Shown here one piece after another: positions 1 to 8,642 of a stretch of DNA of 64,000 bases; positions within the stretch are counted from its first letter, which is position 1, and each line of letters starts with the position of its first letter. A program made the position numbers and the translations under genes. Origin of the DNA: Sedimentibacter sp. MB31-C6 (GTDB lineage: Bacteria > Bacillota > Clostridia > Tissierellales > Sedimentibacteraceae); the NCBI RefSeq assembly GCF_035934735.1, contig NZ_CP142396.1:2604001-2668000 (forward strand), written 5' to 3'. The notes under the pieces were generated by a model that was not told where the DNA came from, did no database searches, and was given only the letters and a program-made list of their open reading frames with translations.

Positions 1-270
1 TTAGTACTTGGATTTAATATAGTTTTTATTGGATTTTACGCAGCTATAGAAAAACCATTATATTCAATGATTATTTCAACGGGAAGAGGATTAGTTGTTA
101 TTGTAGCTTCTCTATATTTTATGTCTAGTATATTTGGTGAAAGTGGAATTTGGATATCTTCATTTATATCAGAAACAATATGTTTAATAATTGCAACAAT
201 TATTTTCTTTAGATTTTTCTTTGAGGATTTATTTGTTAAATCTCATATCAAAAATAGTAATTGGATATGA
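1..270 (+). CDS. MATE-family multidrug efflux transporter, C-terminal fragment
   Basis: Frame 1 is open from the first base of the window to a TGA at 268-270, so this is the last 89 residues of a gene that begins upstream. The translation is almost wholly hydrophobic, with three probable membrane helices and a short basic tail. The stretch around residues 11-35 (GFYAAIEKPLYS, then ISTGRGLVV) resembles the last helices of MATE (NorM/DinF-like) cation-coupled drug exporters, where a short loop carrying an RG pair follows a helix ending near a K-P. Family assignment is by pattern and rests on the C-terminus only; another polyspecific exporter of the MOP superfamily is possible. Confidence 0.6.
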   Translation, partial: LVLGFNIVFIGFYAAIEKPLYSMIISTGRGLVVIVASLYFMSSIFGESGIWISSFISETICLIIATIIFFRFFFEDLFVKSHIKNSNWI

Positions 271-284
271 GATTGAGTAATAAT

Positions 285-1160
285 CTAAGGCCAGATATCA
301 TCTGGATTCACTCCAAATATTTGAACTACTTCAAATAAATCACTGTTTGCAATGTCTTTTGGTGTAACTAACCAATTTTTATCAGAGTCTATATCATAAC
401 CAAACTGCATAAATGGGTACCATACTAAATGGGAACACTGGGTTCCTTTAATAATTTCAGGTTTCGGGTTTTTGCTGCTAGTCAATCCAATTGTTAAACT
501 ATAAGGGATGTTATTTAAATTGTTTACAGCGAAATCCGCTATTTTATCTAAGGAATCTTGATGAGTATCCTTTAATTTTAACATTATAAAGGAAGGATAC
601 ATTCGCCATTTATTTATATTTTGAAATTGTGAGTTACTACCAAGTATAATGGCTTCCAGAGTTTTTCCTTTTTCTGAATCTGTTATTATTGCAGCATGAC
701 CGTGACGCCATCCAAGAGAATGTGTTGCCTTGGTTACTAATACATAGCCGTTTTTATAGGGTGCTAAATTAAAGTTATATGTTTTTTCCCCTTTATCATC
801 AATAAAAGATTCTTGACTTGTAATTATTCCTATTTTTTCACAGTATACATTACTTTCTTTAAAAAAGTTATCTTGAAATTGTAGTATTTCTGAAATACCA
901 CTTTCCTTATTTTTAAGGAGTTCATCAATAGCAACCTTTCCAAGCCCTGTTTGATAAAACAGAATTTTATAATCTTCATCAGACAATTCTTCTTTTGTAA
1001 GTATAGTATATATTTCTTTTTTATTATAATCTGGCCTAACATAACCAATGGGTTCTATAATAAATTCCATTACATTTATGACTAATAAAATAAAAATTAT
1101 AATATAAATAATGTAAAATAGTTTTTTCTTCTTTGTTAAACTAAGGTTTGAATTTGTCAT
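285..1160 (-). CDS. Membrane-anchored YiiX/YebB-like NlpC/P60 family cysteine hydrolase
   Basis: 291 residues. A basic N-terminus is followed by one strongly hydrophobic segment (about residues 14-34), suggesting a signal anchor with the rest outside the membrane. The C-terminal half has the permuted papain-like arrangement seen in YiiX/YebB-type NlpC/P60 proteins: the His comes first (GHAAI, H155) and the Cys later (QCSHLVW, C242), followed by a GxDxD-type stretch and a P-x-D-I near the end. Such proteins are putative amidases or peptidases of the cell envelope; the substrate is unknown. The start is supported by an AGAGGA six bases upstream of the ATG on the minus strand. It is convergent with the MATE fragment, with only 14 bases between the two stops. 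Confidence 0.65.
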   Translation of the reverse strand: MTNSNLSLTKKKKLFYIIYIIIFILLVINVMEFIIEPIGYVRPDYNKKEIYTILTKEELSDEDYKILFYQTGLGKVAIDELLKNKESGISEILQFQDNFFKESNVYCEKIGIITSQESFIDDKGEKTYNFNLAPYKNGYVLVTKATHSLGWRHGHAAIITDSEKGKTLEAIILGSNSQFQNINKWRMYPSFIMLKLKDTHQDSLDKIADFAVNNLNNIPYSLTIGLTSSKNPKPEIIKGTQCSHLVWYPFMQFGYDIDSDKNWLVTPKDIANSDLFEVVQIFGVNPDDIWP

Positions 1161-1405
1161 TTAAAATCCTCTTTTGCTCAAAATAGTTATGGAATTTCTA
1201 GAATTATGTTATTAACATATTATATAGGTGTTTCGTAAAATTATCAAGATATAACTTTTATAAACAAAGGTCTCAACTTATGTATTTTATATAATAAATA
1301 TCTAACTTCAACCTTTTAAAATTATAATAATTATGTTAAAATATAAGAGACAAAAAGATATCTTCTACTCAATAGACAGAGGGTATTAATTTAGCTTTTC
1401 GCGGA

Positions 1406-1474
1406 GAGGGCATATTCCTCATTTCGTTGAAATAGAATGATGTTTAAAGTATAATAATATTGGAGGAATATTAT
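1406..1474 (+). promoter_or_regulatory. Structured leader with the ribosome-binding site in a hairpin loop
   Basis: Upstream of the 35-residue peptide gene the sequence can form three small hairpins: GAGG/CCTC (1406-1420), ATTTC/GAAAT (1421-1433), and a perfect 8-bp hairpin ATAATATT/AATATTAT (1454-1474) whose five-base loop is GGAGG, the Shine-Dalgarno sequence. The start codon begins in the last two bases of the 3' arm. The pairs are seen directly; control of translation is inference. The rest of the 1161-1593 interval is AT-rich and shows nothing else recognisable apart from the small gene. Confidence 0.45.
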
Positions 1475-1580
1475 GAACAAGTATAATAAAAAAGCTAACA
1501 ATATTGTAAGGATTATATGTCTAATACTAGCTATAGGAATGGTCGCTACCACATTTTTAAGCTTGCTTACGTATTTCTAA
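1473..1580 (+). CDS. 35-residue single-pass membrane peptide (Prli42/DUF4044-like)
   Basis: ATG with GGAGG six bases upstream, ending at TAA 1578-1580; 35 codons. The peptide has a Lys/Asn-rich N-terminus of about 12 residues and then one hydrophobic helix (IVRIICLILAIGMVATTFLS) with a short tail. This plan, a basic head followed by a single helix in 30-40 residues, matches the small Firmicute proteins annotated as DUF4044 or stressosome-associated Prli42. The resemblance is in layout and composition only, so the name is tentative. The next gene starts 13 bases downstream, suggesting co-transcription with the C_GCAxxG_C_C gene. Confidence 0.6.
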   Translation: MNKYNKKANNIVRIICLILAIGMVATTFLSLLTYF

Positions 1581-1593
1581 AAAGGAGTAACTA

Positions 1594-2019
1594 ATGAAGA
1601 AAATTGTAGATAAAATAAATAAAAAAGAACTTGAATATAGTGAAGAAGAAAGACCACTATATCATTTAAATTGTGCAGAAATATTATTAATGGCTGCAAA
1701 TGAAAAGTACAACCTTGGTATAGAGCAAAATACTATTAAGGCTATATGTCCTTTTGGAGGTGGTATTCAATCTGAAAAAACTTGTGGAGCTCTACTTGGA
1801 GCTGTTGCTGCTTTAGGTGTGTTATATGCAGAAGAATTACCAACAACAAATGAAAAAATGAAAGAAATGACTAAGAAATTAGTAGAAGAATTTGAAAATG
1901 AATTTGGATCGTTGAATTGCGATTACATCAAGGAACATCATAGAAGTGAAGCTGAAAAATGTAATCCTGTAAAATTAAGAGCTGCAGAGGTTTTTGATAA
2001 AGTTATAAATGAAGATTAA
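1594..2019 (+). CDS. C_GCAxxG_C_C family protein (putative metal/redox Cys protein)
   Basis: 141 residues with the cysteine signature that names this family: C27 (NCAE), C52 (CPFGGG), C64 in TCGALLGAV, then C109 and C123. The family is widespread in anaerobes, is believed to bind a metal or Fe-S centre, and has no settled function. An AGGAG seven bases upstream supports the ATG. It follows the 35-residue peptide by 13 bases, and its end overlaps or abuts the helicase gene, so the three may form one transcript. Confidence 0.8.
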   Translation: MKKIVDKINKKELEYSEEERPLYHLNCAEILLMAANEKYNLGIEQNTIKAICPFGGGIQSEKTCGALLGAVAALGVLYAEELPTTNEKMKEMTKKLVEEFENEFGSLNCDYIKEHHRSEAEKCNPVKLRAAEVFDKVINED

Positions 2020-2035
2020 TCTTAACGGGTGTAAT

Positions 2036-4081
2036 ATGGAATATTTTGAATACTTTAAAAAAGCTTATAATGTTGAATTGAATAAACAACAAAGATATGC
2101 TGTTTCTTTTGACCAGGGCAATGCCCTGGTTTTATCTACTGCAGGCTCAGGTAAAACTACAGTTATAATATCAAGAGCTGGAAGATTGTTGTATGAAAGG
2201 AAATGCAATAAAAAAATATTGACTATAACATTTTCTAAAATGGCAGCATCAGATATGAAAAATAGATTTCAATTATACTTTGGTGACAAGTATAAATATC
2301 AAACAGAATTTTCAACTATTCATGCGTTTGCTTATAAAATCGTAAAAGAATTTTATAGAAGTAAAGGAATTGAATTTAATTTACTAACTAATAATTATCA
2401 AATATTAGGTGAAATACTTAAATCTCATTATTCCAAATCATATTTTAATTATATTAGTGATGAAGAAATTGAAACTTTAGCTTCTTCAATTGGATATATA
2501 AATAATATGATGTTGAAACCATCAGAATATAAAGACTATGGTATCGATATAAAAGAATTTGATCTAATATACAACAAATATCGTAATTATAAATCACAAA
2601 ACAAACTAATTGATTTTGATGATATGTTATTGTATGCATATAAAATACTTTTTAAATCTAATTTAATCAGAGATAAGATTAAAAATACATATCAATATAT
2701 ACAAATAGACGAAATGCAGGATACTTCTAAAATACAACATGAAATAATAAAATTAATATCCGGTAATAATTTATTTATGGTAGGAGATGACGATCAATCA
2801 ATTTATTCCTTTAGAGGTAGTTATCCTGACTTTATGTTTCAATTTAAAGATATTTATAAAGAAGGTAAAATTTTTTATTTAGATAATAACTTCAGAAGTG
2901 ATAAGAATATAGTTAATGGTGCGAAAAATTTTATTCAAGGAAATAAAAACAGATATTCTAAAGCTATTACTACAGAAAATCCTCAAGAAAAAGAAATTAA
3001 TATTTCCAAGGTTCAAAGTAGAAGAGAACAGTCAAAATACATAGTTAATGATATATTAAACATAAAAGGTAAAGCTTCAATAGGTATTCTATATAGATAC
3101 AATATGTCAGCAATGATATTAGCTAATAGTCTTTATGAAAACAATTTAAGTTTTTATATTAAAGAAGATAAAACTAAGTTTTTTAATAGTGTTGTTTTGC
3201 AAGATATATTGGCGTTTCTAAACTTATCTTTAGATCCTACAGATAGAGAGGCTTTTGCAAGAATTTATTATAAAAGTTACACATATTTTACTAAAAGTAT
3301 GTGTAAAAGGGTTCTGGAAAATCCTAATTTTGATATGACTGTATTTGATATTTTAAATAATATAAGAGGGTTAGATTATTATGTTTATGATAGGATAGAT
3401 ACTTTTAGAAGAGATATAAACTATATAAACAAGTTAAAACCAAAAGATATAATAAGATTTATAAAGTTAGACTTGGAATATATGAATTATATAGAAAGAA
3501 TGCAGGAAGAAGGACGTAACAATATGTCTAATTCGTTGCATATACTAGAAATATTAGACGAAATAGGCTCGAATTGTGATAACATAAAAGAGTTTATTAA
3601 TAAAATATATAAATTACAGGAAATAATAAAAAATGCTTCTATAAACAAAGAATCAAATATTACATTAACAACAATTCATAGTGCGAAGGGCTTAGAATAT
3701 GATTATGTATATATGATTGATAATATAGATGGAGAATTCCCTTTAGATAGAAAAAATATGTCCCATAAAGAATATGAAAAGTTTTTAGAAGAAGAAAGGC
3801 GTATATTTTACGTAGGTATGACTAGGGCAAAAAAGGTTTTAAAGATTTTAGTGCCAGGTGTTCCTTCATTATTTGTAAATGAACTTATTAATTCTAATAA
3901 AAAAAACAACATTAGAGATAGGAATATTCATGTAGGAAAACAGGTTAGTCATAATAAGTTTGGAAATGGAGTAGTTATTGATATAAACGATAATATAGTT
4001 TATATTAAATTTAACAATGAAAAAATTAAAAGTTTCGATTTGAGTTTATCATTAGAAAATAATATATTAGAGTTGCTTTAA
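2036..4081 (+). CDS. UvrD/PcrA-type superfamily 1 ATP-dependent DNA helicase
   Basis: About 681 residues. SF1A helicase motifs occur in order: Walker A STAGSGKTT (about 34-42), motif II DEMQD (about 225; DEAQD or DEFQD is usual), motif III GDDDQSIYSFRG (about 250), motif IV NNFRSD, motif V HSAKGLEYD (about 548) and motif VI YVGMTRAKK. The end (from about residue 633, GKQVSHNKFGNGVV) resembles the Tudor-like C-terminal domain of PcrA/UvrD that contacts RNA polymerase. Expected roles are 3'-5' unwinding in repair and replication-transcription conflict. At 681 residues it is slightly shorter than typical PcrA (about 720-740), so it may be a paralogue. ATG 2036 is preferred because a GGGTG lies just upstream; an in-frame ATG at 2009 inside the previous gene lacks any ribosome-binding site. 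Confidence 0.85.
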   Translation: MEYFEYFKKAYNVELNKQQRYAVSFDQGNALVLSTAGSGKTTVIISRAGRLLYERKCNKKILTITFSKMAASDMKNRFQLYFGDKYKYQTEFSTIHAFAYKIVKEFYRSKGIEFNLLTNNYQILGEILKSHYSKSYFNYISDEEIETLASSIGYINNMMLKPSEYKDYGIDIKEFDLIYNKYRNYKSQNKLIDFDDMLLYAYKILFKSNLIRDKIKNTYQYIQIDEMQDTSKIQHEIIKLISGNNLFMVGDDDQSIYSFRGSYPDFMFQFKDIYKEGKIFYLDNNFRSDKNIVNGAKNFIQGNKNRYSKAITTENPQEKEINISKVQSRREQSKYIVNDILNIKGKASIGILYRYNMSAMILANSLYENNLSFYIKEDKTKFFNSVVLQDILAFLNLSLDPTDREAFARIYYKSYTYFTKSMCKRVLENPNFDMTVFDILNNIRGLDYYVYDRIDTFRRDINYINKLKPKDIIRFIKLDLEYMNYIERMQEEGRNNMSNSLHILEILDEIGSNCDNIKEFINKIYKLQEIIKNASINKESNITLTTIHSAKGLEYDYVYMIDNIDGEFPLDRKNMSHKEYEKFLEEERRIFYVGMTRAKKVLKILVPGVPSLFVNELINSNKKNNIRDRNIHVGKQVSHNKFGNGVVIDINDNIVYIKFNNEKIKSFDLSLSLENNILELL

Positions 4082-4145
4082 TATGACAAGAATATATATT
4101 GTGCTTAATTAAAGCTAACTATATCATGGAAAGGAATGGAAAACA

Positions 4146-5009
4146 ATGTATACACAACCACTATATCGACCTCCAAGTGAGGCTAGAAGTTTAATAATTC
4201 AAATTACAGAAGGTTGTTCTCACAATAAATGCAGATTTTGCTATATGTATAAATGTAAGGACTTTAGATTAAAATCCAAAGAAGAAATAACAGAACATAT
4301 TGAATGGTTAAAGACTTATTATAAAGATCCTGAAAGGATTTTTCTAGCAGATGGAAATGTACTGTGTTTAAAAACAGAAAAACTACTTAATATTCTTAAA
4401 AAAATTAAAGATGAATTTCCAACGGCAAAGAGGATTAGTTCTTATTCAGGACCTAAAGATATCGTAAGAAAATCAGAGGAAGAATTAAAAACTATTAGAG
4501 AAGCAGGTTTAGAACTTCTATATATGGGAGTTGAAAGTGGATCAAATAAAGTACTATCAATGATGAATAAAGGTGTTAATCAGCAAGAAATGATTGAAGC
4601 AGGTCAGAAAGCAGTAAAATCAGGATTTAAATTATCTTGTATGATAATATCAGGGTTAGGTGGAGTTGAGCTTATGGAAGAACATGCTATTGAATCTGCA
4701 AAGGTCATATCTGCTATTAATCCTCATTATTTTTCATTACTTAGATTAGTTGTAGAAAAAGGGACTGAGTTAGAAGAAGATTTAAAACAAGGTAAATTTC
4801 ATTTATTGACTCCCCTACAAGTTTTAGACGAAAATATAATTATGTTGGAAAATATGGAATTGACGAATTGTATATTTAGGGCAAATCATGTATCTAATCA
4901 TGTTAATCAAGCAGGAACATTAAATCAGGATAAGGATAAATTAGTTACAAAATTGAAAAAATTAAGAGATAGTGATGATTTTACTCCTAATACTTTTGAT
5001 GTATTATAA
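4146..5009 (+). CDS. Radical SAM superfamily protein
   Basis: 287 residues. The N-terminus carries the 4Fe-4S/S-adenosylmethionine site as C24-x4-C29-x2-C32 (GCSHNKCRFC), a wider first spacing than the usual CxxxCxxC. A radical SAM barrel follows: ADGNVL, MGVESGS (the glycine-rich strand with E and S contacts) and a conserved ISGLGG strand. There is no recognisable extra cluster or B12 domain, so the reaction cannot be named. Such proteins often annotate as Elp3/MiaB-NifB-like or YgiQ-like. The ATG follows AAGGAATGG. The gene stands alone, about 65 bases after the helicase and 127 before the flavodiiron gene. Confidence 0.8.
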   Translation: MYTQPLYRPPSEARSLIIQITEGCSHNKCRFCYMYKCKDFRLKSKEEITEHIEWLKTYYKDPERIFLADGNVLCLKTEKLLNILKKIKDEFPTAKRISSYSGPKDIVRKSEEELKTIREAGLELLYMGVESGSNKVLSMMNKGVNQQEMIEAGQKAVKSGFKLSCMIISGLGGVELMEEHAIESAKVISAINPHYFSLLRLVVEKGTELEEDLKQGKFHLLTPLQVLDENIIMLENMELTNCIFRANHVSNHVNQAGTLNQDKDKLVTKLKKLRDSDDFTPNTFDVL

Positions 5010-5136
5010 TAATGTTTTAAAAATTAAATTCTAATTTCATTGGTGTCAGTTAATTAGGTATATCAAATAATGTTTAACCTTGAAAAATATGGGTAAAAAT
5101 AAAATATATTTAGGATAAGAATTACTAGGAGGAATT

Positions 5137-6357
5137 ATGAAATCTTTAAAATTAAAGGACAATATCTATTATATAGGAAGTCAAGACCCTGAACTTGAAG
5201 TGTTTGACATTATAATGCGTACTGAATTTGGAACGTCGTATAATTCATATTTAGTGAAAGGAAGCGAAAAAACGGCTTTAATTGAAACTGTTAAGTTTAA
5301 GTTTTTTGACGAATATATTGGAAAACTAAAAGAATTAGATATTAATGTTAATGATATAGACTATATAATCTTAAACCACACAGAACCCGATCATTCTGGT
5401 TCAATAGAAAAAATATTAGGAATGAATCCAAATATACAATTAGTTGGTTCTAAAACTGCAATTGAATTTATGAAACATATTGCAAATAGAGAATTCAACT
5501 CATTAGTTGTAAAGGATGGAGATGAATTGTCTTTAGGAGATAAGAATTTTAAGTTTTTTGATGCAAAATTTCTTCATTGGCCAGATACAATGTTTTCTTA
5601 TATAGAGGAAGATAAATTATTATTTTCGTGCGATGCCTTTGGTGCACATTATTCTATAGATACTGTTTTACTAAGTACTGTTATGAATAAGGAAGATTAT
5701 ATGAAGGCATTTAAATACTATTTTGATAATATTCTTGCGCCGTTTAAAAAATTCTTTATAGAAGCTATAAATAAGATAGAAGGTTTGCAAATAGAAATGG
5801 TATGTACAGGACACGGACCTGTACTTGATGAAAATCCTTGGGAAATTATAAATTTATCTAAAGAATTATCAACTGAAAATGAATCAGATAGTAAATTAGT
5901 TGTAATACCCTATGTATCTGCTTATGGATATACTAAGGAATTAGCAGAAGAAATAGCAAAGGGTGTTATGACAAATAACATAAAAGTTGAAATTTACGAT
6001 ATGGTCACTGAAAAGAAAGATAAAGTTCTTGAACGAACATATTGCTCAGATGGATTATTATTTGGAACTCCTACTATGGTAGGTGAAGCTTTAGAACCGA
6101 TATGGGAACTTTTAATTAGCATGTATCCTCCTGTATATAAGAATAAAATTGCATCAGCGTTTGGTTCATATGGATGGAGTGGCGAAGGTGTTCCCCATAT
6201 AATGGAAAGACTAAAGCAAATAAGAATGAAAATTTTTGGGAATGGTATAAAGGTAAGATTTAAACCATCAGATGAACAGTTAAAAGAAGTTTATGAATTT
6301 GGTGTTGAATTTGGAAAAGCTGTTTTATCTGGTAAAGTTCCGGCTGTTGATAAATAG
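5137..6357 (+). CDS. fprA: Flavodiiron protein (FprA family), O2/NO reductase
   Basis: 406 residues in the standard two-domain layout. The N-terminal metallo-beta-lactamase-like domain has the di-iron ligands in place: H81-x-E83-x-D85-H86 (NHTEPDHSGS), H147 (FLHWPD), D166 (SCDAFGAH) and H226 (GHGP). From about residue 250 a flavodoxin domain with an FMN-binding loop (PYVSAYGYT) follows. Family members reduce O2 to water, or NO to N2O, protecting anaerobes. The next gene, 30 bases downstream, is an NADH oxidoreductase of the rubredoxin-reductase type, the natural electron donor route. No rubredoxin gene is seen here, so the carrier must be encoded elsewhere or electrons pass directly. Confidence 0.93.
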   Translation: MKSLKLKDNIYYIGSQDPELEVFDIIMRTEFGTSYNSYLVKGSEKTALIETVKFKFFDEYIGKLKELDINVNDIDYIILNHTEPDHSGSIEKILGMNPNIQLVGSKTAIEFMKHIANREFNSLVVKDGDELSLGDKNFKFFDAKFLHWPDTMFSYIEEDKLLFSCDAFGAHYSIDTVLLSTVMNKEDYMKAFKYYFDNILAPFKKFFIEAINKIEGLQIEMVCTGHGPVLDENPWEIINLSKELSTENESDSKLVVIPYVSAYGYTKELAEEIAKGVMTNNIKVEIYDMVTEKKDKVLERTYCSDGLLFGTPTMVGEALEPIWELLISMYPPVYKNKIASAFGSYGWSGEGVPHIMERLKQIRMKIFGNGIKVRFKPSDEQLKEVYEFGVEFGKAVLSGKVPAVDK

Positions 6358-6387
6358 TAACTCATACTAAATTGGAGGGTTTGACAT

Positions 6388-7596
6388 ATGAATAATTGCC
6401 AATACATAGATAAAAAAGAAAAGTATATTATTATTGGATGTAGCGGAGCAGGAATGGGAGCTGCCGTTGAAATTAGAAAAAGAGATAAAGAAAGTGATAT
6501 TATAATTATTTCTAAAGAAGATGTTAAAGGATACTATAGACCTCGGTTGTCAAAAATTCTCAGTGATAGTAACATAACAATACAGTCTATCTCAATTAAG
6601 AAGGATGAATGGTATGAGAAAAACAATATAAAAGTAATGCTTAATAGAGAAGTTGAAAAAATAGAGCCAAAAAATAAAAAAGTAGTTTTTACTGATGGTG
6701 ATAATATAGAATATACAAAGCTAATAATTGCTTCTGGGGCAGAAGTGTTTATACCTCCTATTGTAGGTAGTAATAAGAAAGGCGTATTTACACTTAGATA
6801 TGCAAAGGACGTAAAAAACATAAAAGAATACGCAAATGGAAAGAAAACAGCTGCTGTTATAGGTGGAGGAATTCTAGGGCTAGAAATGGCTGACGGGTTA
6901 AATAAACTAGGACTTAAAGTAACTGTATTAGAAATGTCTGACAGAATATTGTCTAGACAGCTTGATGCGGATGCATCAAACATATTAGAAGAAAAAATTG
7001 ATGAAGCAGGAGTTAGATTTAGAACGAATTCGGCCACTAAAGAAATAAAGGGCGATGATAAAGTATCTGGAATACTACTAAATGATGGAGAAACAATTGA
7101 AACAGAAATAGTCATTATATCAACAGGAGTAAGAGCTAATAGTAAAATAGCTGAAGGCTCAGGAATAGAAATTAATAAGGCTATTGTAGTAAATGAAAAG
7201 ATGGAAACTACATTTTCAAATATATATGCTTGTGGTGATTGTGCAGAGTATAATGGTATAAATTATGCTTTATGGAGTGAGGCTTTAGAACAGGGCAAGG
7301 CTGCTGGAATAAATGCAACAGGAGATAAATATATATATGAGCAAATAATACCTTCAACAACTATGAATGCATTTAATACAAGTGTATTTTCAATAGGAGA
7401 TATAGGAACTAATAACAACAAAGATTACGATGAATTTGAAATAAATAATGACAAAGGCTATAAAAAAATGTACTTTTTGGATGGAGCTTTATCTGGGGGA
7501 ATATTAATAGGAGACACTTCTAAGTCACTGGAATTAAAACGTGGGTTTGAAAAAAGTAAAACTTTAAAGGAAATGATAGAAATATTTAAAGCATAA
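6388..7596 (+). CDS. FAD/NAD(P)-dependent oxidoreductase, NADH:rubredoxin reductase-like
   Basis: 402 residues of the pyridine nucleotide-disulfide oxidoreductase fold without a redox-active Cys pair. The first dinucleotide motif (IIIGCSGAGMGAA, about 14-26) binds FAD, the second (AAVIGGGILGLEMA) binds NAD(P)H, and the IYACGDCAEY strand closes the FAD site. This is the plan of NADH:rubredoxin oxidoreductase and nitrite-reductase-like flavoproteins. Its position 30 bases after fprA suggests it feeds electrons to the flavodiiron protein, probably through rubredoxin. The ATG follows GGAGGG, and a strong terminator follows the gene, so fprA and this gene form a two-gene unit. Confidence 0.85.
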   Translation: MNNCQYIDKKEKYIIIGCSGAGMGAAVEIRKRDKESDIIIISKEDVKGYYRPRLSKILSDSNITIQSISIKKDEWYEKNNIKVMLNREVEKIEPKNKKVVFTDGDNIEYTKLIIASGAEVFIPPIVGSNKKGVFTLRYAKDVKNIKEYANGKKTAAVIGGGILGLEMADGLNKLGLKVTVLEMSDRILSRQLDADASNILEEKIDEAGVRFRTNSATKEIKGDDKVSGILLNDGETIETEIVIISTGVRANSKIAEGSGIEINKAIVVNEKMETTFSNIYACGDCAEYNGINYALWSEALEQGKAAGINATGDKYIYEQIIPSTTMNAFNTSVFSIGDIGTNNNKDYDEFEINNDKGYKKMYFLDGALSGGILIGDTSKSLELKRGFEKSKTLKEMIEIFKA

Positions 7597-7618
7597 TTTT
7601 AATAAGTACATATATATC

Positions 7619-7658
7619 AATACGAAACTTTATTCATTAATAGTTTCGTATTTTTTTA
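7619..7658 (+). terminator. Rho-independent terminator after the flavodiiron/reductase pair
   Basis: A 10-bp perfect stem ATACGAAACT (7620-7629) / AGTTTCGTAT (7642-7651) with a 12-base loop is followed by a run of T residues. Confidence 0.9.
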
Positions 7659-7674
7659 TTTTTGAAGACATGTT

Positions 7675-7707
7675 ATGACAAAATATTTTCTATTAGTACT
7701 CTATAAT
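7675..7707 (+). promoter_or_regulatory. spoIIGA promoter with widely spaced elements and a Spo0A-like box
   Basis: ATGACA (7675-7680) and TATAAT (7702-7707) are separated by 21 bases instead of 17. The Bacillus subtilis spoIIG promoter is known for -35 and -10 elements about 22 bases apart, activated by phosphorylated Spo0A bound near -35. TGACAAA (7676-7682; TTTGTCA on the other strand) resembles a 0A box, consensus TGNCGAA or TTTGTCA-like. The sequence is seen; Spo0A binding is inferred from the gene and geometry. Confidence 0.5.
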
Positions 7708-7745
7708 GAATATTGTTACTGATTAAAAACGATTGTGGGATATAG

Positions 7746-8642
7746 ATGGAATATTATATTGAATATATCTTTGCCGAGAATTTCTTAATTGATTTTATAC
7801 TATTATATATAACTGGAAAACTAATTAAAAGAAAAATAGTATATAAAAGATTAATTGTTGCTTCTATACTAGGGGCAATTTACGTAATACTTACAGCATT
7901 TATTGGCAAAGAATTTATGACATACTTCATAGTTAAATTTAGTGTATCGATTTTGATGATTATGGTAGCGTATGATTCCAAAAGCTTGATTACAAATATA
8001 AAGGTAATAATATGCTTTTATATTGTTACTATTATTATGGTTGGAATTATTACTTCTTTATATTATCTTACTTTTGATAGACTTACTGTAAATATTATTA
8101 TTCTATCAATGTTTACTGGTTATGTAGCTTTAAGGATTTTTTTTAGTGAAATTAAAAGTAGAATGAATAAAAGCAATTATATGCGTAAAGTAACAATAAA
8201 GTTAAACAATAAAATAAAAACTTTGACTGCTTTTATTGATACAGGAAATGAACTTGTTGATCCAATTACTGGTAAACCCGTAATTATAGTTAATATTGAA
8301 TGCTTAAGTGAAATGTTAGGAGAAGAAGTAAAAAAAGAGATTTTAGATTTTTATAATGATAGTGAAAAAAATTATCGAAATCTTTTTTTAGAAAAAAATA
8401 GTAAACTCAGAATTAGAGTTGTGAAGTACAATACTATTAGTAGTGAAAAAGAACAAATGGTATGTGTTGTGCCAGATGATATTACAATCTTAAGTAATGA
8501 TAAAAATATCATAAATGCAGATGCTATCATTGGTATTTATCCACAAAAGATAAGTAAGAATGAAGATTATGAAGCGCTGCTGTTTAAAAAATTACTGGAT
8601 TGGGAGAGTGATGCTGTAAATGAAAAGGCAATTTTATTTTAA
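7746..8642 (+). CDS. spoIIGA: SpoIIGA, membrane aspartic protease that processes pro-sigma-E
   Basis: 298 residues. The first half has about five membrane helices; the cytoplasmic half contains the aspartic-protease triad loop [12 protein letters not shown] (D165) followed by TGKPVIIV, as in Bacillus SpoIIGA. In family members the protease is switched on in the mother cell by SpoIIR signalling from the forespore and removes the pro-sequence of sigma-E. Its substrate is encoded immediately downstream, overlapping by 23 bases, which suggests translational coupling. The start is an ATG without a strong Shine-Dalgarno sequence (GTGGGA about 8 bases upstream). Confidence 0.93.
   Translation: MEYYIEYIFAENFLIDFILLYITGKLIKRKIVYKRLIVASILGAIYVILTAFIGKEFMTYFIVKFSVSILMIMVAYDSKSLITNIKVIICFYIVTIIMVGIITSLYYLTFDRLTVNIIILSMFTGYVALRIFFSEIKSRMNKSNYMRKVTIKLNNKIKTLTAFIDTGNELVDPITGKPVIIVNIECLSEMLGEEVKKEILDFYNDSEKNYRNLFLEKNSKLRIRVVKYNTISSEKEQMVCVVPDDITILSNDKNIINADAIIGIYPQKISKNEDYEALLFKKLLDWESDAVNEKAILF

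Noticed and set aside
6534-7115. 193-codon ORF antisense to the FAD oxidoreductase
   Set aside because: No ribosome-binding site and low-complexity Ser/Phe-rich translation typical of an antisense shadow.
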